NCBI RefSeq assembly: GCF_013376005.1
Contig: NZ_JABMJK010000002.1
Span: 372,001 to 436,000 of the forward strand
Direction: 5' to 3'
Source of the DNA: Duganella sp. SG902
Lineage (GTDB): Bacteria; Pseudomonadota; Gammaproteobacteria; Burkholderiales; Burkholderiaceae_D
DNA length: 64,000 nt
Shown: in pieces, positions 54,754-63,941 of the stretch
Layout: every line of letters starts with the position of its first letter
How positions within the stretch are numbered: the first letter of the stretch is position 1
The notes under the pieces: generated by a model
The model's database searches: none
What the model was told of the DNA's origin: nothing
Seen by the model: the letters and a program-made list of their open reading frames with translations, nothing else
Translations under genes and position numbers: made by a program

Positions 54754-55643
54754 AGGGTGTTCTTTCGTAGGAGTTCCAAAAAGCCGTGCAGCACCGGCGA
54801 GCTGTTATCGCGCCGCCATGCGAGGCCGGTTTCGACCAGCGGCGTGGCGTTGCAAGGCGCCCGGTATTCTACCCCGGTCCGCATCAGGTTGGAGACGGAC
54901 TGCGGCACCAGCGCCATGCCGATGCCGGCCGAGACCAGGCTGACGATGGTTTGCATCTGGATCGCCTCCTGCCCGATCTGCGGCGTGATGCCGGCCTCGC
55001 GGAATACGGACAGTATGGCGTCATGCAGCGCCGGCGCAATCGCACGCGGGAAGATGATCAGCGGCAGCGGCGGCAGGGCTGAGAGTTTCAGCTTGCCTTT
55101 CTTCTTTAGCGCCGGCAGGCCGGAGGGCAGGGCCAGCACCAGCGGCTCGTTCAGCACCGGCAGATAGTCGAGTTCCTGCCTGGCCTTGTCGGGCAGGGGC
55201 GGGATCAGCAGGCCGGCATCGATTCGGTTGTGCAGCAGGTCGTCCAGTTGCAGATCGGAGGTGGCTTCTTGCAGCGTGATCTGGACCTGCGGATAGGCGG
55301 CGCGGTAGGCGCGCAGGAAGGGCGGCAGCACGCTGTAATCGGCCGAGGAGACGAAGGCCAGCGTCAGCCGGCCCACTTCGCCGGCGGCGGCGCGCTGCAC
55401 CAGTTGCGGCAGTTCCTGCGCCTGCGCCAGCAGCCGGCGCGCTTCCGGCAGCAGGGCCAGGCCAGCGGGCGTCAGGGCGACGCCGCGCCGGTTGCGCTCG
55501 AACAGGGCGGCGCCCAGTTCCTCTTCCAGCGCCTGGATGGTCTGCGACAGGGGGGGCTGAGTCATGTGCAGGCGCAGCGCGGCCTTGCCGAAGTGGAGTT
55601 CTTCGGCCACGGTGACGAAGTAGCGGAGCTGGCGCAGTTCCAT
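54747..55643 (-). CDS. LysR-family regulator
   Basis: 298 aa: MELRQLRYFVTVAEELHFGKAALRLHMTQPPLSQTIQALEEELGAALFERNRRGVALTPAGLALL is the standard winged HTH; then a type 2 binding fold (TLAFVSSADYSVLPPFLRAYRAAYPQVQITLQEATSDLQLDDLLHNRIDAGLL). Divergent from ilvD with a shared 126-bp control region, as for regulators that govern both themselves and a branched-chain gene. Its 3' end overlaps lgt. Confidence 0.92.
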   Translation of the reverse strand: MELRQLRYFVTVAEELHFGKAALRLHMTQPPLSQTIQALEEELGAALFERNRRGVALTPAGLALLPEARRLLAQAQELPQLVQRAAAGEVGRLTLAFVSSADYSVLPPFLRAYRAAYPQVQITLQEATSDLQLDDLLHNRIDAGLLIPPLPDKARQELDYLPVLNEPLVLALPSGLPALKKKGKLKLSALPPLPLIIFPRAIAPALHDAILSVFREAGITPQIGQEAIQMQTIVSLVSAGIGMALVPQSVSNLMRTGVEYRAPCNATPLVETGLAWRRDNSSPVLHGFLELLRKNTLC

Positions 55644-55666
55644 ATGGCTAACTATGTAATTTGAGT

Positions 55667-55715
55667 GCTGTGATATTTTATACGACTCACAGCAGCGGAA
55701 ATCATATATTTGACA
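55667..55715. promoter_or_regulatory. LysR dyad and -35 box of ilvD
   Basis: GCTGTGA (55667-55673) and TCACAGC (55687-55693) form a perfect 7-bp dyad with 13-bp spacer. A perfect TTGACA is at 55710-55715 towards ilvD, but the -10 position 17 bp later is CACACT, poor. The combination suggests an activator-dependent promoter. Confidence 0.5.
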
Positions 55716-55769
55716 CGCTGGCAGGGTAGTCGCACACTCTTAGGCTAGCCTTACCATTGGAGAAACATC

Positions 55770-57632
55770 ATGCCGCAATACCGTTCCCGTACCACCACCC
55801 ATGGCCGCAACATGGCCGGCGCCCGCGCCCTCTGGCGCGCCACCGGCATGAAGGATGGCGACTTCGATAAACCGATCGTCGCCGTGGTCAACTCGTTCAC
55901 CCAGTTCGTGCCGGGCCACGTGCACCTGAAGGACCTGGGCCAGCTGGTGGCGCGCGAGATTGAAAAAGCGGGCGGCGTGGCGAAAGAATTCAACACCATC
56001 GCGGTCGATGACGGCATCGCCATGGGCCACGGCGGCATGCTGTACTCGCTGCCGTCGCGCGACCTGATCGCCGACTCGGTCGAGTACATGGTCAACGCGC
56101 ACTGCGCCGACGCCATGGTGTGCATCTCCAACTGCGACAAGATCACGCCGGGCATGCTGATGGCTGCCATGCGCCTGAACATCCCGGTGGTGTTCGTGTC
56201 GGGCGGCCCGATGGAGGCGGGCAAGGTGGTCAAGGTGGTCAACGGCGGCCAGAAAGTCATCAAGCTGGATCTGGTGGACGCCATGATCAAGGCCGGCGAC
56301 ACCACCGTCAGCGACGCCGACGTGGCCGAGATCGAGCGCTCCGCCTGCCCGACCTGCGGTTCGTGCTCCGGCATGTTCACCGCCAACTCGATGAACTGCC
56401 TGACCGAGGCGCTGGGCCTGTCGCTGCCGGGTAACGGCACCATCGTGGCGACGCATTCGGACCGCGAACAGCTGTTCCTGCGCGCCGGCCGCCTGATCGT
56501 GGAACTGGCCAAGCGCCACTACGAGCAGGACGACTACACCATCCTGCCGCGCTCCATCGCCACCAAGGCCACCTGGGAAAACGCCATGGCGCTGGACGTG
56601 TCCATGGGCGGCTCGACCAACACCGTGCTGCACTTGCTGGCCGCGGCGCAGGAAGCAGGCGTGGACTTCACCATGGCCGATATCGACCGCATCTCGCGCA
56701 AGGTGCCATGCCTGTGCAAGGTGGCGCCGATGACGGACAAGTTCCACATCGAGGACGTGCACCGCGCCGGCGGCATCATCGCGATTCTGGGCGAACTGGC
56801 GCGCGCCGGTCTGCTGGATACGTCGCGCCCAACCATTCATGCGCCGACCCTGGCTGAAGCCATTGAGCGCAACGACATCAAGCGCAGCGACGATCCCGCT
56901 GTGCACCAGCTGTTCCGCGCGGCGCCGGGTGGCGTGCCGACGCAGGTGGCGTTCTCGCAATCGGAGCGCTACGAGGCGCTGGATCTGGACCGCAGCGCCG
57001 GCTGCATCCGCGACCTGGAGCACGCGTATTCCAAGGACGGAGGCCTGGCGGTCTTGTACGGCAACCTGGCGGAGAAGGGCTGCATTGTTAAAACCGCCGG
57101 CGTGGATGAGAGCATCCTGAAGTTCAGCGGCAAGGCGCGTGTGTTTGAGTCGCAGGACGCGGCGGTTGAAGCCATCCTTGGCGATACCGTGCATGCTGGC
57201 GATGTGGTCATCATTCGCTACGAAGGTCCGAAAGGCGGTCCGGGCATGCAGGAGATGCTGTATCCAACTTCGTACATCAAATCCAAGGGCCTGGGCAAGG
57301 CGTGCGCGCTGTTCACGGATGGCCGTTTCTCGGGCGGTTCGTCAGGCCTGGTGATTGGTCATGCTTCGCCGGAAGCGGCGGAAGGCGGCGCCATCGGCCT
57401 GGTGGAAGAGGGCGATATGATCGATATCGATATTCCGAACCGTACCATCGGCCTGCGCATCAGCGACGAGGAACTGGCGGCGCGTCGCGCGGCCATGGAA
57501 GCCAAGGGCGCCGATGCATGGAAGCCGGTGAACCGTGATCGTTATGTGTCGCAGGCGCTGCAGGCTTATGCGGCGCTGACCACCTCCGCCGACCGCGGCG
57601 CGGTGCGCGACCTGTCGCAGCTGCGGAAGTAA
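55770..57632 (+). CDS. ilvD: Dihydroxy-acid dehydratase
   Basis: 620 aa; dehydrates dihydroxyisovalerate and dihydroxymethylvalerate in valine and isoleucine synthesis. [26 protein letters not shown] opening; Fe-S cysteines in [12 protein letters not shown] and [44 protein letters not shown]-terminal [24 protein letters not shown]. Canonical length of the long form. GGAG precedes the start. Confidence 0.98.
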   Translation: MPQYRSRTTTHGRNMAGARALWRATGMKDGDFDKPIVAVVNSFTQFVPGHVHLKDLGQLVAREIEKAGGVAKEFNTIAVDDGIAMGHGGMLYSLPSRDLIADSVEYMVNAHCADAMVCISNCDKITPGMLMAAMRLNIPVVFVSGGPMEAGKVVKVVNGGQKVIKLDLVDAMIKAGDTTVSDADVAEIERSACPTCGSCSGMFTANSMNCLTEALGLSLPGNGTIVATHSDREQLFLRAGRLIVELAKRHYEQDDYTILPRSIATKATWENAMALDVSMGGSTNTVLHLLAAAQEAGVDFTMADIDRISRKVPCLCKVAPMTDKFHIEDVHRAGGIIAILGELARAGLLDTSRPTIHAPTLAEAIERNDIKRSDDPAVHQLFRAAPGGVPTQVAFSQSERYEALDLDRSAGCIRDLEHAYSKDGGLAVLYGNLAEKGCIVKTAGVDESILKFSGKARVFESQDAAVEAILGDTVHAGDVVIIRYEGPKGGPGMQEMLYPTSYIKSKGLGKACALFTDGRFSGGSSGLVIGHASPEAAEGGAIGLVEEGDMIDIDIPNRTIGLRISDEELAARRAAMEAKGADAWKPVNRDRYVSQALQAYAALTTSADRGAVRDLSQLRK

Positions 57633-57640
57633 CCCGCGTC

Positions 57641-57712
57641 GTCCCGGCGAAAGCCGGGACCCATACTGAGCATGCGCGCATACGTTCTATGGATTCCGGC
57701 TTTCGCCGGAAT
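57641..57712. repeat. Paired-hairpin intergenic repeat
   Basis: Hairpin 1: GTCCCGGC-GAAA-GCCGGGAC (57641-57660). Hairpin 2: ATTCCGGC-TTTC-GCCGGAAT (57693-57712). The linker starts CCATACTGAGCATGCG and ends TTCTATGG, as at 62.8 and 29.45 kb. It lies between the convergent ilvD and Trp-rich gene 3' ends. Confidence 0.8.
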
Positions 57713-57717
57713 GACAA

Positions 57718-57939
57718 TCATTTTTTGTCGAAGGTCTTGTTGACGCGTTCCTTGCGGCGCTTCTCGTCTTCATTGTGGGCTTTGCGCTTGTCAAAGCCCA
57801 GCATCGGCTCCAGGAACTCAAACCACAGGAATGCAATCACCATCAGGGCGCCAATGGCCCACCAGGATAGTTCGGCAAACTTCCACACTTCAAAGTAGCG
57901 CAACGCAACCAGAGCGACGATCAATAGGATCAGTGGCAT
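57718..57939 (-). CDS. Small Trp-rich membrane protein (TIGR04438-like)
   Basis: 73 aa from ATG 57939, with GAGGAGG at optimal distance; an earlier in-frame ATG at 57972 has none. PLILLIVALVALRYFEVWKFAELSWWAIGALMVIAFLWFEFLEPMLGFDKRKAHNEDEKRRKERVNKTFDKK: two membrane helices and a highly basic tail. Matches the small Trp-rich proteins of betaproteobacteria, function unknown. Confidence 0.85.
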   Translation of the reverse strand: MPLILLIVALVALRYFEVWKFAELSWWAIGALMVIAFLWFEFLEPMLGFDKRKAHNEDEKRRKERVNKTFDKK

Positions 57940-57997
57940 GATTTCCTCCTCTACCCTCCATCTTACAAGCAATAATCCAGTTTAAGTCAACGTTTAC

Positions 57998-58040
57998 TTG
58001 CCTTAAGCGTTAAATGCATCAAGGCAAAACGCGGTAGAAT
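57998..58040 (+). promoter_or_regulatory. Candidate control region of the cytochrome c gene
   Basis: TTGCCTT (57998-58004) and AAGGCAA (58021-58027) are a perfect 7-bp dyad with 16-bp spacer, just ahead of a TAGAAT -10-like box at 58035-58040. No good -35 was seen. Confidence 0.4.
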
Positions 58041-58078
58041 GGCCAGCGGAATTTAGTAGCAATCACCTGGAGAACACA

Positions 58079-58399
58079 ATGAAACGACATTTGATGATGG
58101 TTGGAGTAGTACTGGCGTCGGCCTTCGCTTCGCAGGCCGCCATGGCGGATGCTGGCCTGGACCTGGCCAAGGCCAAGAATTGCATGGCCTGCCACGCGGT
58201 TGCCACCAAGCTGGTCGGCCCTGCTTACAAGGACGTTGCCGCTAAATACGCCGGCCAGAAGGACGCGGAAGCCAAACTGGTCACCAAAGTGATCAAGGGC
58301 GGTTCCGGCACCTGGGGCGCGATCCCGATGCCGGCCAATCCGCAGGTGAACGAGGCGGAAGCCAAGACCCTGGTGAAATGGGTCCTGTCCCAGAAATGA
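58079..58399 (+). CDS. Class I cytochrome c (c551/c552 type)
   Basis: 106 aa; signal peptide MKRHLMMVGVVLASAFASQAAMA, then the mature periplasmic protein with heme site CMACH, the axial Met in IPMPANPQVNEAEA and the C-terminal helix TLVKWVLSQ. A small soluble electron carrier between respiratory complexes. GGAG precedes the start. Confidence 0.94.
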   Translation: MKRHLMMVGVVLASAFASQAAMADAGLDLAKAKNCMACHAVATKLVGPAYKDVAAKYAGQKDAEAKLVTKVIKGGSGTWGAIPMPANPQVNEAEAKTLVKWVLSQK

Positions 58400-58411
58400 T
58401 GATGTAAAAAA

Positions 58412-58458
58412 GCCCATCCGCACTGAGCGCGATCTTGAGCGCGTTCAGGCTGATGGGC
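58412..58458. terminator. Bidirectional hairpin between cytochrome c and Liv-type gene
   Basis: GCCCATC (58412-58418) pairs with GATGGGC (58452-58458), with an internal GCGC helix; A6 precedes it (T6 for the minus strand). A second hairpin TTCCCC-GTA-GGGGAA follows at 58461-58475. It can terminate the minus-strand binding-protein gene. Confidence 0.6.
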
Positions 58459-58480
58459 GCTTCCCCGTAGGGGAATCTTC

Positions 58481-59614
58481 TTAGTGAATCACTTCGATCT
58501 TGGTTTTCTTGCCATCAGTGTAAGTGAACAAGGTCAGCGCGCCATCCTTGATGTCGCCCTTGTCATCGAACGTAATCAGGCCGGTCACGCCCTGATATTT
58601 GATCTTCTGCAGGAACGGCAGGTACTTGGCCGGCTGCGCCGAGTTGGCTTGCTGCATGGCGGTGGCCATGGTCATGACCGCGTCGTACACATACGGCGAA
58701 TAGATCTGCACGTCGGCGTTGTACTTCTTCTTGTAGCGCGCCACGAAATCATCCATGCCTTTTTGCTGCTCGGCCGTGACGCCGCCGGCTTCCGCGCAGG
58801 TGACCACGCCATTGGCCGCCGCAGCGCCAGCCAGCTTCGGCAGCGATTCGGTGCAGATGCCGTCACCGCCCATGTACTTGGCGTTGATGCCCAGCGCCTT
58901 CATCTGGCGCAGCAGCGGGCCGCCAACCGAGTCCATGCCGCCGAAGAACACCAGGTCAGGATTCTTGGCCTTGATCTTGGTCAGGATGGCGTTGAAGTCG
59001 GTGGCCTTGTCGTTGGTGAATTCCTTGGTGAACTCGACGTTGGGACCGGCTTTCTTGGCGGCCTTGATGAACTCATCGGCCACGCCCTGGCCGTAGGCGG
59101 TGCGGTCGTCGATCACGGCGATCTTTTTCGCGCCCAGCTTGGTGATGGCGTAGTTGCCCAGCGAGCCGCCCAGCTTGGCGTCATTGGCCACTACGCGGAA
59201 GGCCGACTTGAAGCCTTGCTGGGTGTATTTGGTCTGGGTGGTGGCCGGCGAGATTTGCGGGATGCCGGCGTCGTGGTAAATCTTGGAGGCGGGGATGGAA
59301 GTGCCGGAGTTCAGGTGGCCGATCACGCCGTTGACCTTGGCGTCGACCAGCTTCTGCGCGACCGCCGTGCCCTGTTTGGGATCGCTGCCGTCGTCTTCCA
59401 GCTGCAGCACGAACTTGACGGGTTTGCCGTCGATCTTGATGCCTTTGGCGTTCAAGTCCTCGACCGCCATCTTGGCGCCGTTTTCATTGTCCTTGCCGAG
59501 GTGGGCGGATGGACCGGAGACTGGACCGACGTGACCGATCTTGATCACTTCTTGCGCGCCCGCGCTGCCGGCGAAAGCCAGGGCGATGGCGAGAGGAATG
59601 AATTTGAACTGCAT
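58481..59614 (-). CDS. Branched-chain amino acid ABC transporter binding protein (LivJ/LivK type)
   Basis: 377 aa from ATG 59614 behind GGAG; signal peptide MQFKFIPLAIALAFAGSAGA. Mature: VIKIGHVGPVSGPSAHLGKDNENGAKMAVEDLNAKG, GVIGHLNSGTSIPASKIYHDAGIPQISPATT, AVIDDRTAYGQGVADEF, VFFGGMDSVGGPLLRQMK. Type 1 periplasmic binding fold. No permease or ATPase genes are adjacent, as is usual for a LivK separated from LivHMGF. Confidence 0.93.
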   Translation of the reverse strand: MQFKFIPLAIALAFAGSAGAQEVIKIGHVGPVSGPSAHLGKDNENGAKMAVEDLNAKGIKIDGKPVKFVLQLEDDGSDPKQGTAVAQKLVDAKVNGVIGHLNSGTSIPASKIYHDAGIPQISPATTQTKYTQQGFKSAFRVVANDAKLGGSLGNYAITKLGAKKIAVIDDRTAYGQGVADEFIKAAKKAGPNVEFTKEFTNDKATDFNAILTKIKAKNPDLVFFGGMDSVGGPLLRQMKALGINAKYMGGDGICTESLPKLAGAAAANGVVTCAEAGGVTAEQQKGMDDFVARYKKKYNADVQIYSPYVYDAVMTMATAMQQANSAQPAKYLPFLQKIKYQGVTGLITFDDKGDIKDGALTLFTYTDGKKTKIEVIH

Positions 59615-59789
59615 GTGCAATCTCCAAAGTTGTATGCAAGGCCACAAGGTACAACAAATTTTTCGCGGCGCAAAGCGTTCAACGGGAGGTTTTGACCTTT
59701 TTTGGAGCGCTTCCCTGATTTGATGCAAGGATGCTTCGGGGAGGTGCGGTCCGTGCACCACAGTGGATGCGCGGACCGGTGGGACGGGC

Positions 59790-60176
59790 TTACTTTTTCT
59801 GCGCTTGCAGATGGGTCAGTTCCTGCGCGACGGCGCGCGAGACGATCTTCTCGATGGTGTCGTGCAGGCCGATGCGGATCTCGTTGGTCAGGTCATGCAA
59901 GGCGTGGCTGAGCACCTCGGCCATGCTGTCCTTGATGCGCTGCTCCAGCACGAAATCCACGCGCGACTGCAGCTGGTGCATGATGCGCACCGACAGGCGA
60001 TGTTCCATCATCGCCCATTCGGCCTCGGTCCAGCCGTCAATCGCGGCGGCTTCCAGTTGCGCGGCGGCCGAGGGCGGCTGCGGCGCGGCGGGGGCTGCCG
60101 AATCGTCGCTCAGCGGCTCCGCTTTCAGTACTTCCGTCAATACAGGGATACTTGCGTCAAACGATGCTTGGCTCAT
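59790..60176 (-). CDS. Hypothetical helical protein linked to holC
   Basis: 128 aa, no signal peptide: an Ala/Pro-rich first third, then a helical region EAEWAMMEHRLSVRIMHQLQSRVDFVLEQRIKDSMAEVLSHALHDLTNEIRIGLHDTIEKIVSRAVAQELTHL, likely a coiled coil. It overlaps holC by 4 bp and so is translated with it. Betaproteobacterial genomes commonly keep such a gene next to holC; its function is unknown to me. Confidence 0.75.
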   Translation of the reverse strand: MSQASFDASIPVLTEVLKAEPLSDDSAAPAAPQPPSAAAQLEAAAIDGWTEAEWAMMEHRLSVRIMHQLQSRVDFVLEQRIKDSMAEVLSHALHDLTNEIRIGLHDTIEKIVSRAVAQELTHLQAQKK

Positions 60177-60604
60177 GATTTTCCTGCGACAAAGTGGGTA
60201 AGTGGATAGTCTTGCTGCTTGTATGCGACATAACGCTTGCGGCCGGCGGCCGCATCCTCCTCTTGCGAGGAAATCACTTCGATCATGCGCGCGAACCGCG
60301 TCACATTGCGTGGCGCGCGGCGCGACAAATTGACCAATAATTCTTTGTGCGTGTGTGGTAATTCCGCCTCATCGTTGTCCGTCAACAGGATCGGCGTGTG
60401 CGCGGCCAGCGCATCGTCCGCCAATACGTGCGGCAGGAAGTCGGTGGCGGAAAATGTCCACATCGCCGCGTTAAGTTCCGCCAGCTGCACCGCATCGTCG
60501 GTCATCAGCACCACGCGGTTGTTGGCGGCCCAGGCCTTGCGCACGAGGCGGCAGGCGTAGGCTACTTTGTCCGGCACATTGGTGTGGAAGTCGATGCGTG
60601 TCAT
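60173..60604 (-). CDS. holC: DNA polymerase III subunit chi
   Basis: 143 aa from ATG 60604. MTRIDFHTNVPDKVAYACRLVRKAWAANNRVVLMTDDAVQLAELNAAMWTFSATDFLPHV is the family N-terminus, followed by the SSB-binding part with LTDNDEAELPHTHKELLVNL and RKRYVAYKQQDYPLTHFVAG. Chi couples the clamp loader to SSB. The frame is open upstream into the prlC gene, but this start fits the family. Confidence 0.92.
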   Translation of the reverse strand: MTRIDFHTNVPDKVAYACRLVRKAWAANNRVVLMTDDAVQLAELNAAMWTFSATDFLPHVLADDALAAHTPILLTDNDEAELPHTHKELLVNLSRRAPRNVTRFARMIEVISSQEEDAAAGRKRYVAYKQQDYPLTHFVAGKS

Positions 60605-60630
60605 GGTAAATCCAGTGTATGCGAAATCGC

Positions 60631-60671
60631 CGCAAGCCGCTGGCACCGAGTTTGCTACCGTGCGGCTTGCG
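60631..60671 (-). terminator. Hairpin between prlC and holC
   Basis: CGCAAGCCGC (60631-60640) and GCGGCTTGCG (60662-60671) form a perfect 10-bp stem with a 21-nt loop, 23 bp after the prlC stop. No T-run; 3'-end stabiliser or weak terminator. Confidence 0.5.
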
Positions 60672-60693
60672 TGATGGGGAAGATTGTTAATCG

Positions 60694-62769
60694 TTACGCG
60701 GCCATGCCGCTGTGACGTAACAGTGCGTCGATGCTCGGCTCGCGGCCGCGGAAGGCGGTGAACGATTCCAGCGCCGGGCGCGAACCGCCGACCGACAGGA
60801 TTTCGGCCAGATAGCGCTTGCCGGTCTCCGACACGGCGGCCGGGCCCAGCTTCTGCGCTTCCTCGAACGCGGCGTAGGCGTCGGCGGACAAGACTTCCGC
60901 CCACTTGTAGCTGTAGTAGCCGGCCGCGTAGCCGCCGGCGAAGATGTGGCCGAAGGAGTTCTGGAAGCGGTTGAACGCCGGCGGTATCACCAGAGCGAAC
61001 TTGCTGCGCACCTCGTCGATCACCTGCTGCACGGTCTTGCCGGTGCTGGCGTCGTAGTCGTAGTGCAGGTGCATGTCCAACAGCGAGAACTCGACCTGGC
61101 GCAGCGTTTGCAGGCCGGACTGGAAGTTCTTGGCGGCCAGCATCTTGTCGTACAGCGCGCGCGGCAGCGGCTCGCCGGTGACGGCGTGCGCGGTCATGTG
61201 TTCCAGCACTTCCCATTCCCAGCAGAAGTTTTCCATGAACTGCGATGGCAGTTCCACCGCATCCCACTCTACGCCGGAGATGCCGGACACGCCCAGCTCG
61301 TCCACCTGCGTCAGCATGTGGTGCAGGCCGTGGCCGAATTCGTGGAACAGCGTGATCACCTCATCGTGGGTGAACAGCGATGGCTTGGTGACGCCGTCTT
61401 CCACCGCCGGCTCGGTGAAGTTGCAGGTGAGGTAGGCGACCGGCGTTTGCACCTTGGTGGCGTCGGCGCGGCGGCCGCGGGCATCGTCCATCCAGGCGCC
61501 GCCGGACTTGCCGGCGCGCGCGTACAGGTCGAGGTAGAACTGGCCGATCAGCTTGCCGTCGCGTTCGATGCGGAAGAAGCGCACGTCCTTGTGCCACACC
61601 GGCGCCTGGTCCGGCTTGATCTCGACATTGAACAGGTTCTGGATCTGGCGGAACAGGCCGTCGATCACTTTGTGTTCAGGGAAGTACTGCTTCACTTCCT
61701 GCGCCGAGAAGGCGTAGCGCGCTTCCTGCAGCTTCTCGGAAGCGTAGGGGATGTCCCAGGCCTTGAGGTCGTCGATGCCGAGCTCTTCCTTGGCGAACTG
61801 CTTCAGTTCGGCCAGGTCTTTTTCCGCGAACGGACGGGCGCGCTTGGCGAGGTCCTCCAGGAAGGCGATCACCTCGTCCGGCGACTTGGCCATCTTCGGC
61901 ACCAGCGAGACTTCGGCGAAGTTCTTGTAGCCCAGCAGGTGCGCCTCTTCCTCGCGCAGCTTCAGCAGGGTGACGATGTTCTGGGTGTTGTCCCACTCAT
62001 CCTTCTTGCTGAAGACCTCGCCTTGCTCGGACGCCTTGGTGGCGTTGGCGCGGTAGATCGTCTCGCGCAGTTCGCGTTTGTCGGCAAATTGCAGGATGGG
62101 GTAGTAGGACGGGAAATGCAGCGAGAATTCCCAGCCTTGTTTCCCGGATTTCTCGGCGGCGGCGCGGGCGGCGGCCTTGACGTCCTCCGGCAGGCCGGCC
62201 AGGTCGGCTTCGTCGGTCACCAGCAGCTTGTAGTCGTTGGTGGCGTCCAGCACGTTTTCGGAGAAGCGGGTCGAGGTTTTGGTGTGCTCTTCCTGGATCT
62301 CGGCGAAGCGGGCCTTTTTATCTTCCGGCAGTTCGGCGCCGCCCATGCGGAAATCGCGGATGGCGTTTTCAATGATGCGCTTGCGGGCTGGGCTCAGCGT
62401 GGCGAACTCGGGCGAGGCGCGCAGCGCTTTGTATTTTGCGAACAGGGCTTCGTTCTGGCCCAGCTCGGTCCAGAATTCGGTCACTTTCGGTTGGTTCTCG
62501 TTGTAGACGGCGCGCAGCTCCGGCGTGTCCACCACGTTGTTGAGATGACTGACGATGCCCCAGGCGCGGCCCAGCAGTTCGGTGGCGTTTTCCAGCGGGG
62601 TGACGAAGCTGTCCCAGCTCACCGTATCCGAAGGCGCTTGCAGCTGCTCGACCACGGCGCGGCTCTTGGCCAGCAGCTCGTCGATGGCAGGGGTGACGTG
62701 CTCCGGTTTGATGGCGTCAAAACGCGGCAGGCCGCTGAAGTCGAGCAGGGGATTTTGGTTGTCAGTCAT
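60694..62769 (-). CDS. prlC: Oligopeptidase A (M3 family)
   Basis: 691 aa from ATG 62769. Zinc metallopeptidase that degrades signal-peptide fragments and other oligopeptides in the cytoplasm. Active site TLFHEFGHGLHHML (HEFGH with a downstream Glu in SGVEWDAVELPSQFMENF). Opens TDNQNPLLDFSGLPRFDAIKPEHVTPAIDELLAKSRA, the family standard. Upstream in-frame ATGs lie in the paired-hairpin repeat and are rejected. Confidence 0.95.
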   Translation of the reverse strand: MTDNQNPLLDFSGLPRFDAIKPEHVTPAIDELLAKSRAVVEQLQAPSDTVSWDSFVTPLENATELLGRAWGIVSHLNNVVDTPELRAVYNENQPKVTEFWTELGQNEALFAKYKALRASPEFATLSPARKRIIENAIRDFRMGGAELPEDKKARFAEIQEEHTKTSTRFSENVLDATNDYKLLVTDEADLAGLPEDVKAAARAAAEKSGKQGWEFSLHFPSYYPILQFADKRELRETIYRANATKASEQGEVFSKKDEWDNTQNIVTLLKLREEEAHLLGYKNFAEVSLVPKMAKSPDEVIAFLEDLAKRARPFAEKDLAELKQFAKEELGIDDLKAWDIPYASEKLQEARYAFSAQEVKQYFPEHKVIDGLFRQIQNLFNVEIKPDQAPVWHKDVRFFRIERDGKLIGQFYLDLYARAGKSGGAWMDDARGRRADATKVQTPVAYLTCNFTEPAVEDGVTKPSLFTHDEVITLFHEFGHGLHHMLTQVDELGVSGISGVEWDAVELPSQFMENFCWEWEVLEHMTAHAVTGEPLPRALYDKMLAAKNFQSGLQTLRQVEFSLLDMHLHYDYDASTGKTVQQVIDEVRSKFALVIPPAFNRFQNSFGHIFAGGYAAGYYSYKWAEVLSADAYAAFEEAQKLGPAAVSETGKRYLAEILSVGGSRPALESFTAFRGREPSIDALLRHSGMAA

Positions 62770-62793
62770 ATTCGTTCCAATAAATTCAGCGTC

Positions 62794-62857
62794 GTCCCGG
62801 CGAACGCCGGGACCCATGCTGAGCATGCGTTCTATGGGCACCGGCCTTCGCCGGTGC
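62794..62857. repeat. Paired-hairpin intergenic repeat
   Basis: Hairpin 1: GTCCCGGC-GAAC-GCCGGGAC (62794-62813). Hairpin 2: GCACCGGC-CTTC-GCCGGTGC (62838-62857). The linker CCATGCTGAGCATGCG...TTCTATGG is shared with 57.6 kb. It sits between the folD stop and prlC start. Confidence 0.8.
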
Positions 62858-62863
62858 GACGGA

Positions 62864-63709
62864 TTACACGCGTTCGGCCGCTTCCACCGTGTTCATCAGC
62901 AGCATGGTGATGGTCATCGGACCCACACCACCCGGCACAGGCGTGATGTGCGATGCCACTTCCTTGATGCCGTCGAAATCGACGTCGCCGCACAGCTTGC
63001 CCTCATCATTACGGTTGATGCCGACGTCGATCACGATCGCGCCCGGCTTCACCATATCAGCAGTCAGCGTGTTGCGGCGGCCGGTTGCGGCCACGACCAC
63101 GTCGGCCTGGCGCGTGTACACGCCAATATCCGGGGTCGCGCTATGGCAGATGGTGACGGTGGCGTTGGCTTGCAAGAGCAACAGCGCCATCGGCTTGCCG
63201 ACCGTGTTGGAACGGCCGATCACCACCGCATGCTTGCCGCGCAGATCCACGCCGGTGCTTTCGATCAGCTTCATGCAGCCGTACGGGGTGCATGGGCGGA
63301 AGCCTTCCAGGCCAGTCATCAGTTCGCCGGCGCTCAGCACGGCGTAGCCGTCCACGTCCTTCTTGACCGAAATCGCTTCAATCACTTTGTGGGCATTGAT
63401 GTGCTTGGGCAGCGGCATCTGCACCAGAATGCCGTGGATCTTCGGATCGGCGTTCAGCGCGGCGATGCGGTCCAACAGGGCGGCCTCGCTCAGGTCGGCC
63501 GGGTATTCTTCTTTCAGCGAGTAGAAGCCCGCGTCCTCGCAAGCCTTGACCTTGTTGCGCACGTAGACGTGGCTGGCCGGGTCGTCGCCGACAATGATCA
63601 CCGCCAGGCCGGGCTGTTTGCCCTGGGCGGCGAGGGTTGCGGCACGTGCAGCAATTTCCGCACGCAGTTTTTTGGAGAGGGCGACGCCGTCGATCAGTTG
63701 AGCAGTCAT
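62864..63709 (-). CDS. folD: Bifunctional methylenetetrahydrofolate dehydrogenase/cyclohydrolase
   Basis: 281 aa; interconverts 5,10-methylene- and 10-formyl-THF. Motifs: [16 protein letters not shown] (catalytic Lys), [58 protein letters not shown] (NADP loop), [15 protein letters not shown]. Canonical length. Divergent from aceE. Confidence 0.97.
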   Translation of the reverse strand: MTAQLIDGVALSKKLRAEIAARAATLAAQGKQPGLAVIIVGDDPASHVYVRNKVKACEDAGFYSLKEEYPADLSEAALLDRIAALNADPKIHGILVQMPLPKHINAHKVIEAISVKKDVDGYAVLSAGELMTGLEGFRPCTPYGCMKLIESTGVDLRGKHAVVIGRSNTVGKPMALLLLQANATVTICHSATPDIGVYTRQADVVVAATGRRNTLTADMVKPGAIVIDVGINRNDEGKLCGDVDFDGIKEVASHITPVPGGVGPMTITMLLMNTVEAAERV

Positions 63710-63849
63710 GATTTACACATGGTGGTAGAGGGAAAGCAGGATTATAAGGCCGCAGGGCGCATCCCGCCTCGTTTTTGACGGCTGGCGCATGCTGCACCGC
63801 ACAAGGTTTTCATAGGGAAATTTCATAATATAAAATGGCTTATCGTAAT

Positions 63850-63878
63850 TTGAAAAAGCCCAAAATGACTGCTAGAAT
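63850..63878 (+). promoter_or_regulatory. Sigma70-type promoter of aceE
   Basis: TTGAAA (63850-63855) and TAGAAT (63873-63878) are 17 bp apart, 63 bp upstream of the start codon, in an AT-rich gap. Confidence 0.68.
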
Positions 63879-63941
63879 CCCCACACGTCATTGAAGTATT
63901 AGTAAATAATCAGCGAACTCTCAACTCTGGAGACTTAATAC

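Noticed and set aside
59748-59778. GGTCCG/CGGACC hairpin after the holC-linked gene
   Set aside because: Stem is interrupted and there is no T-run; too weak to list as a terminator.
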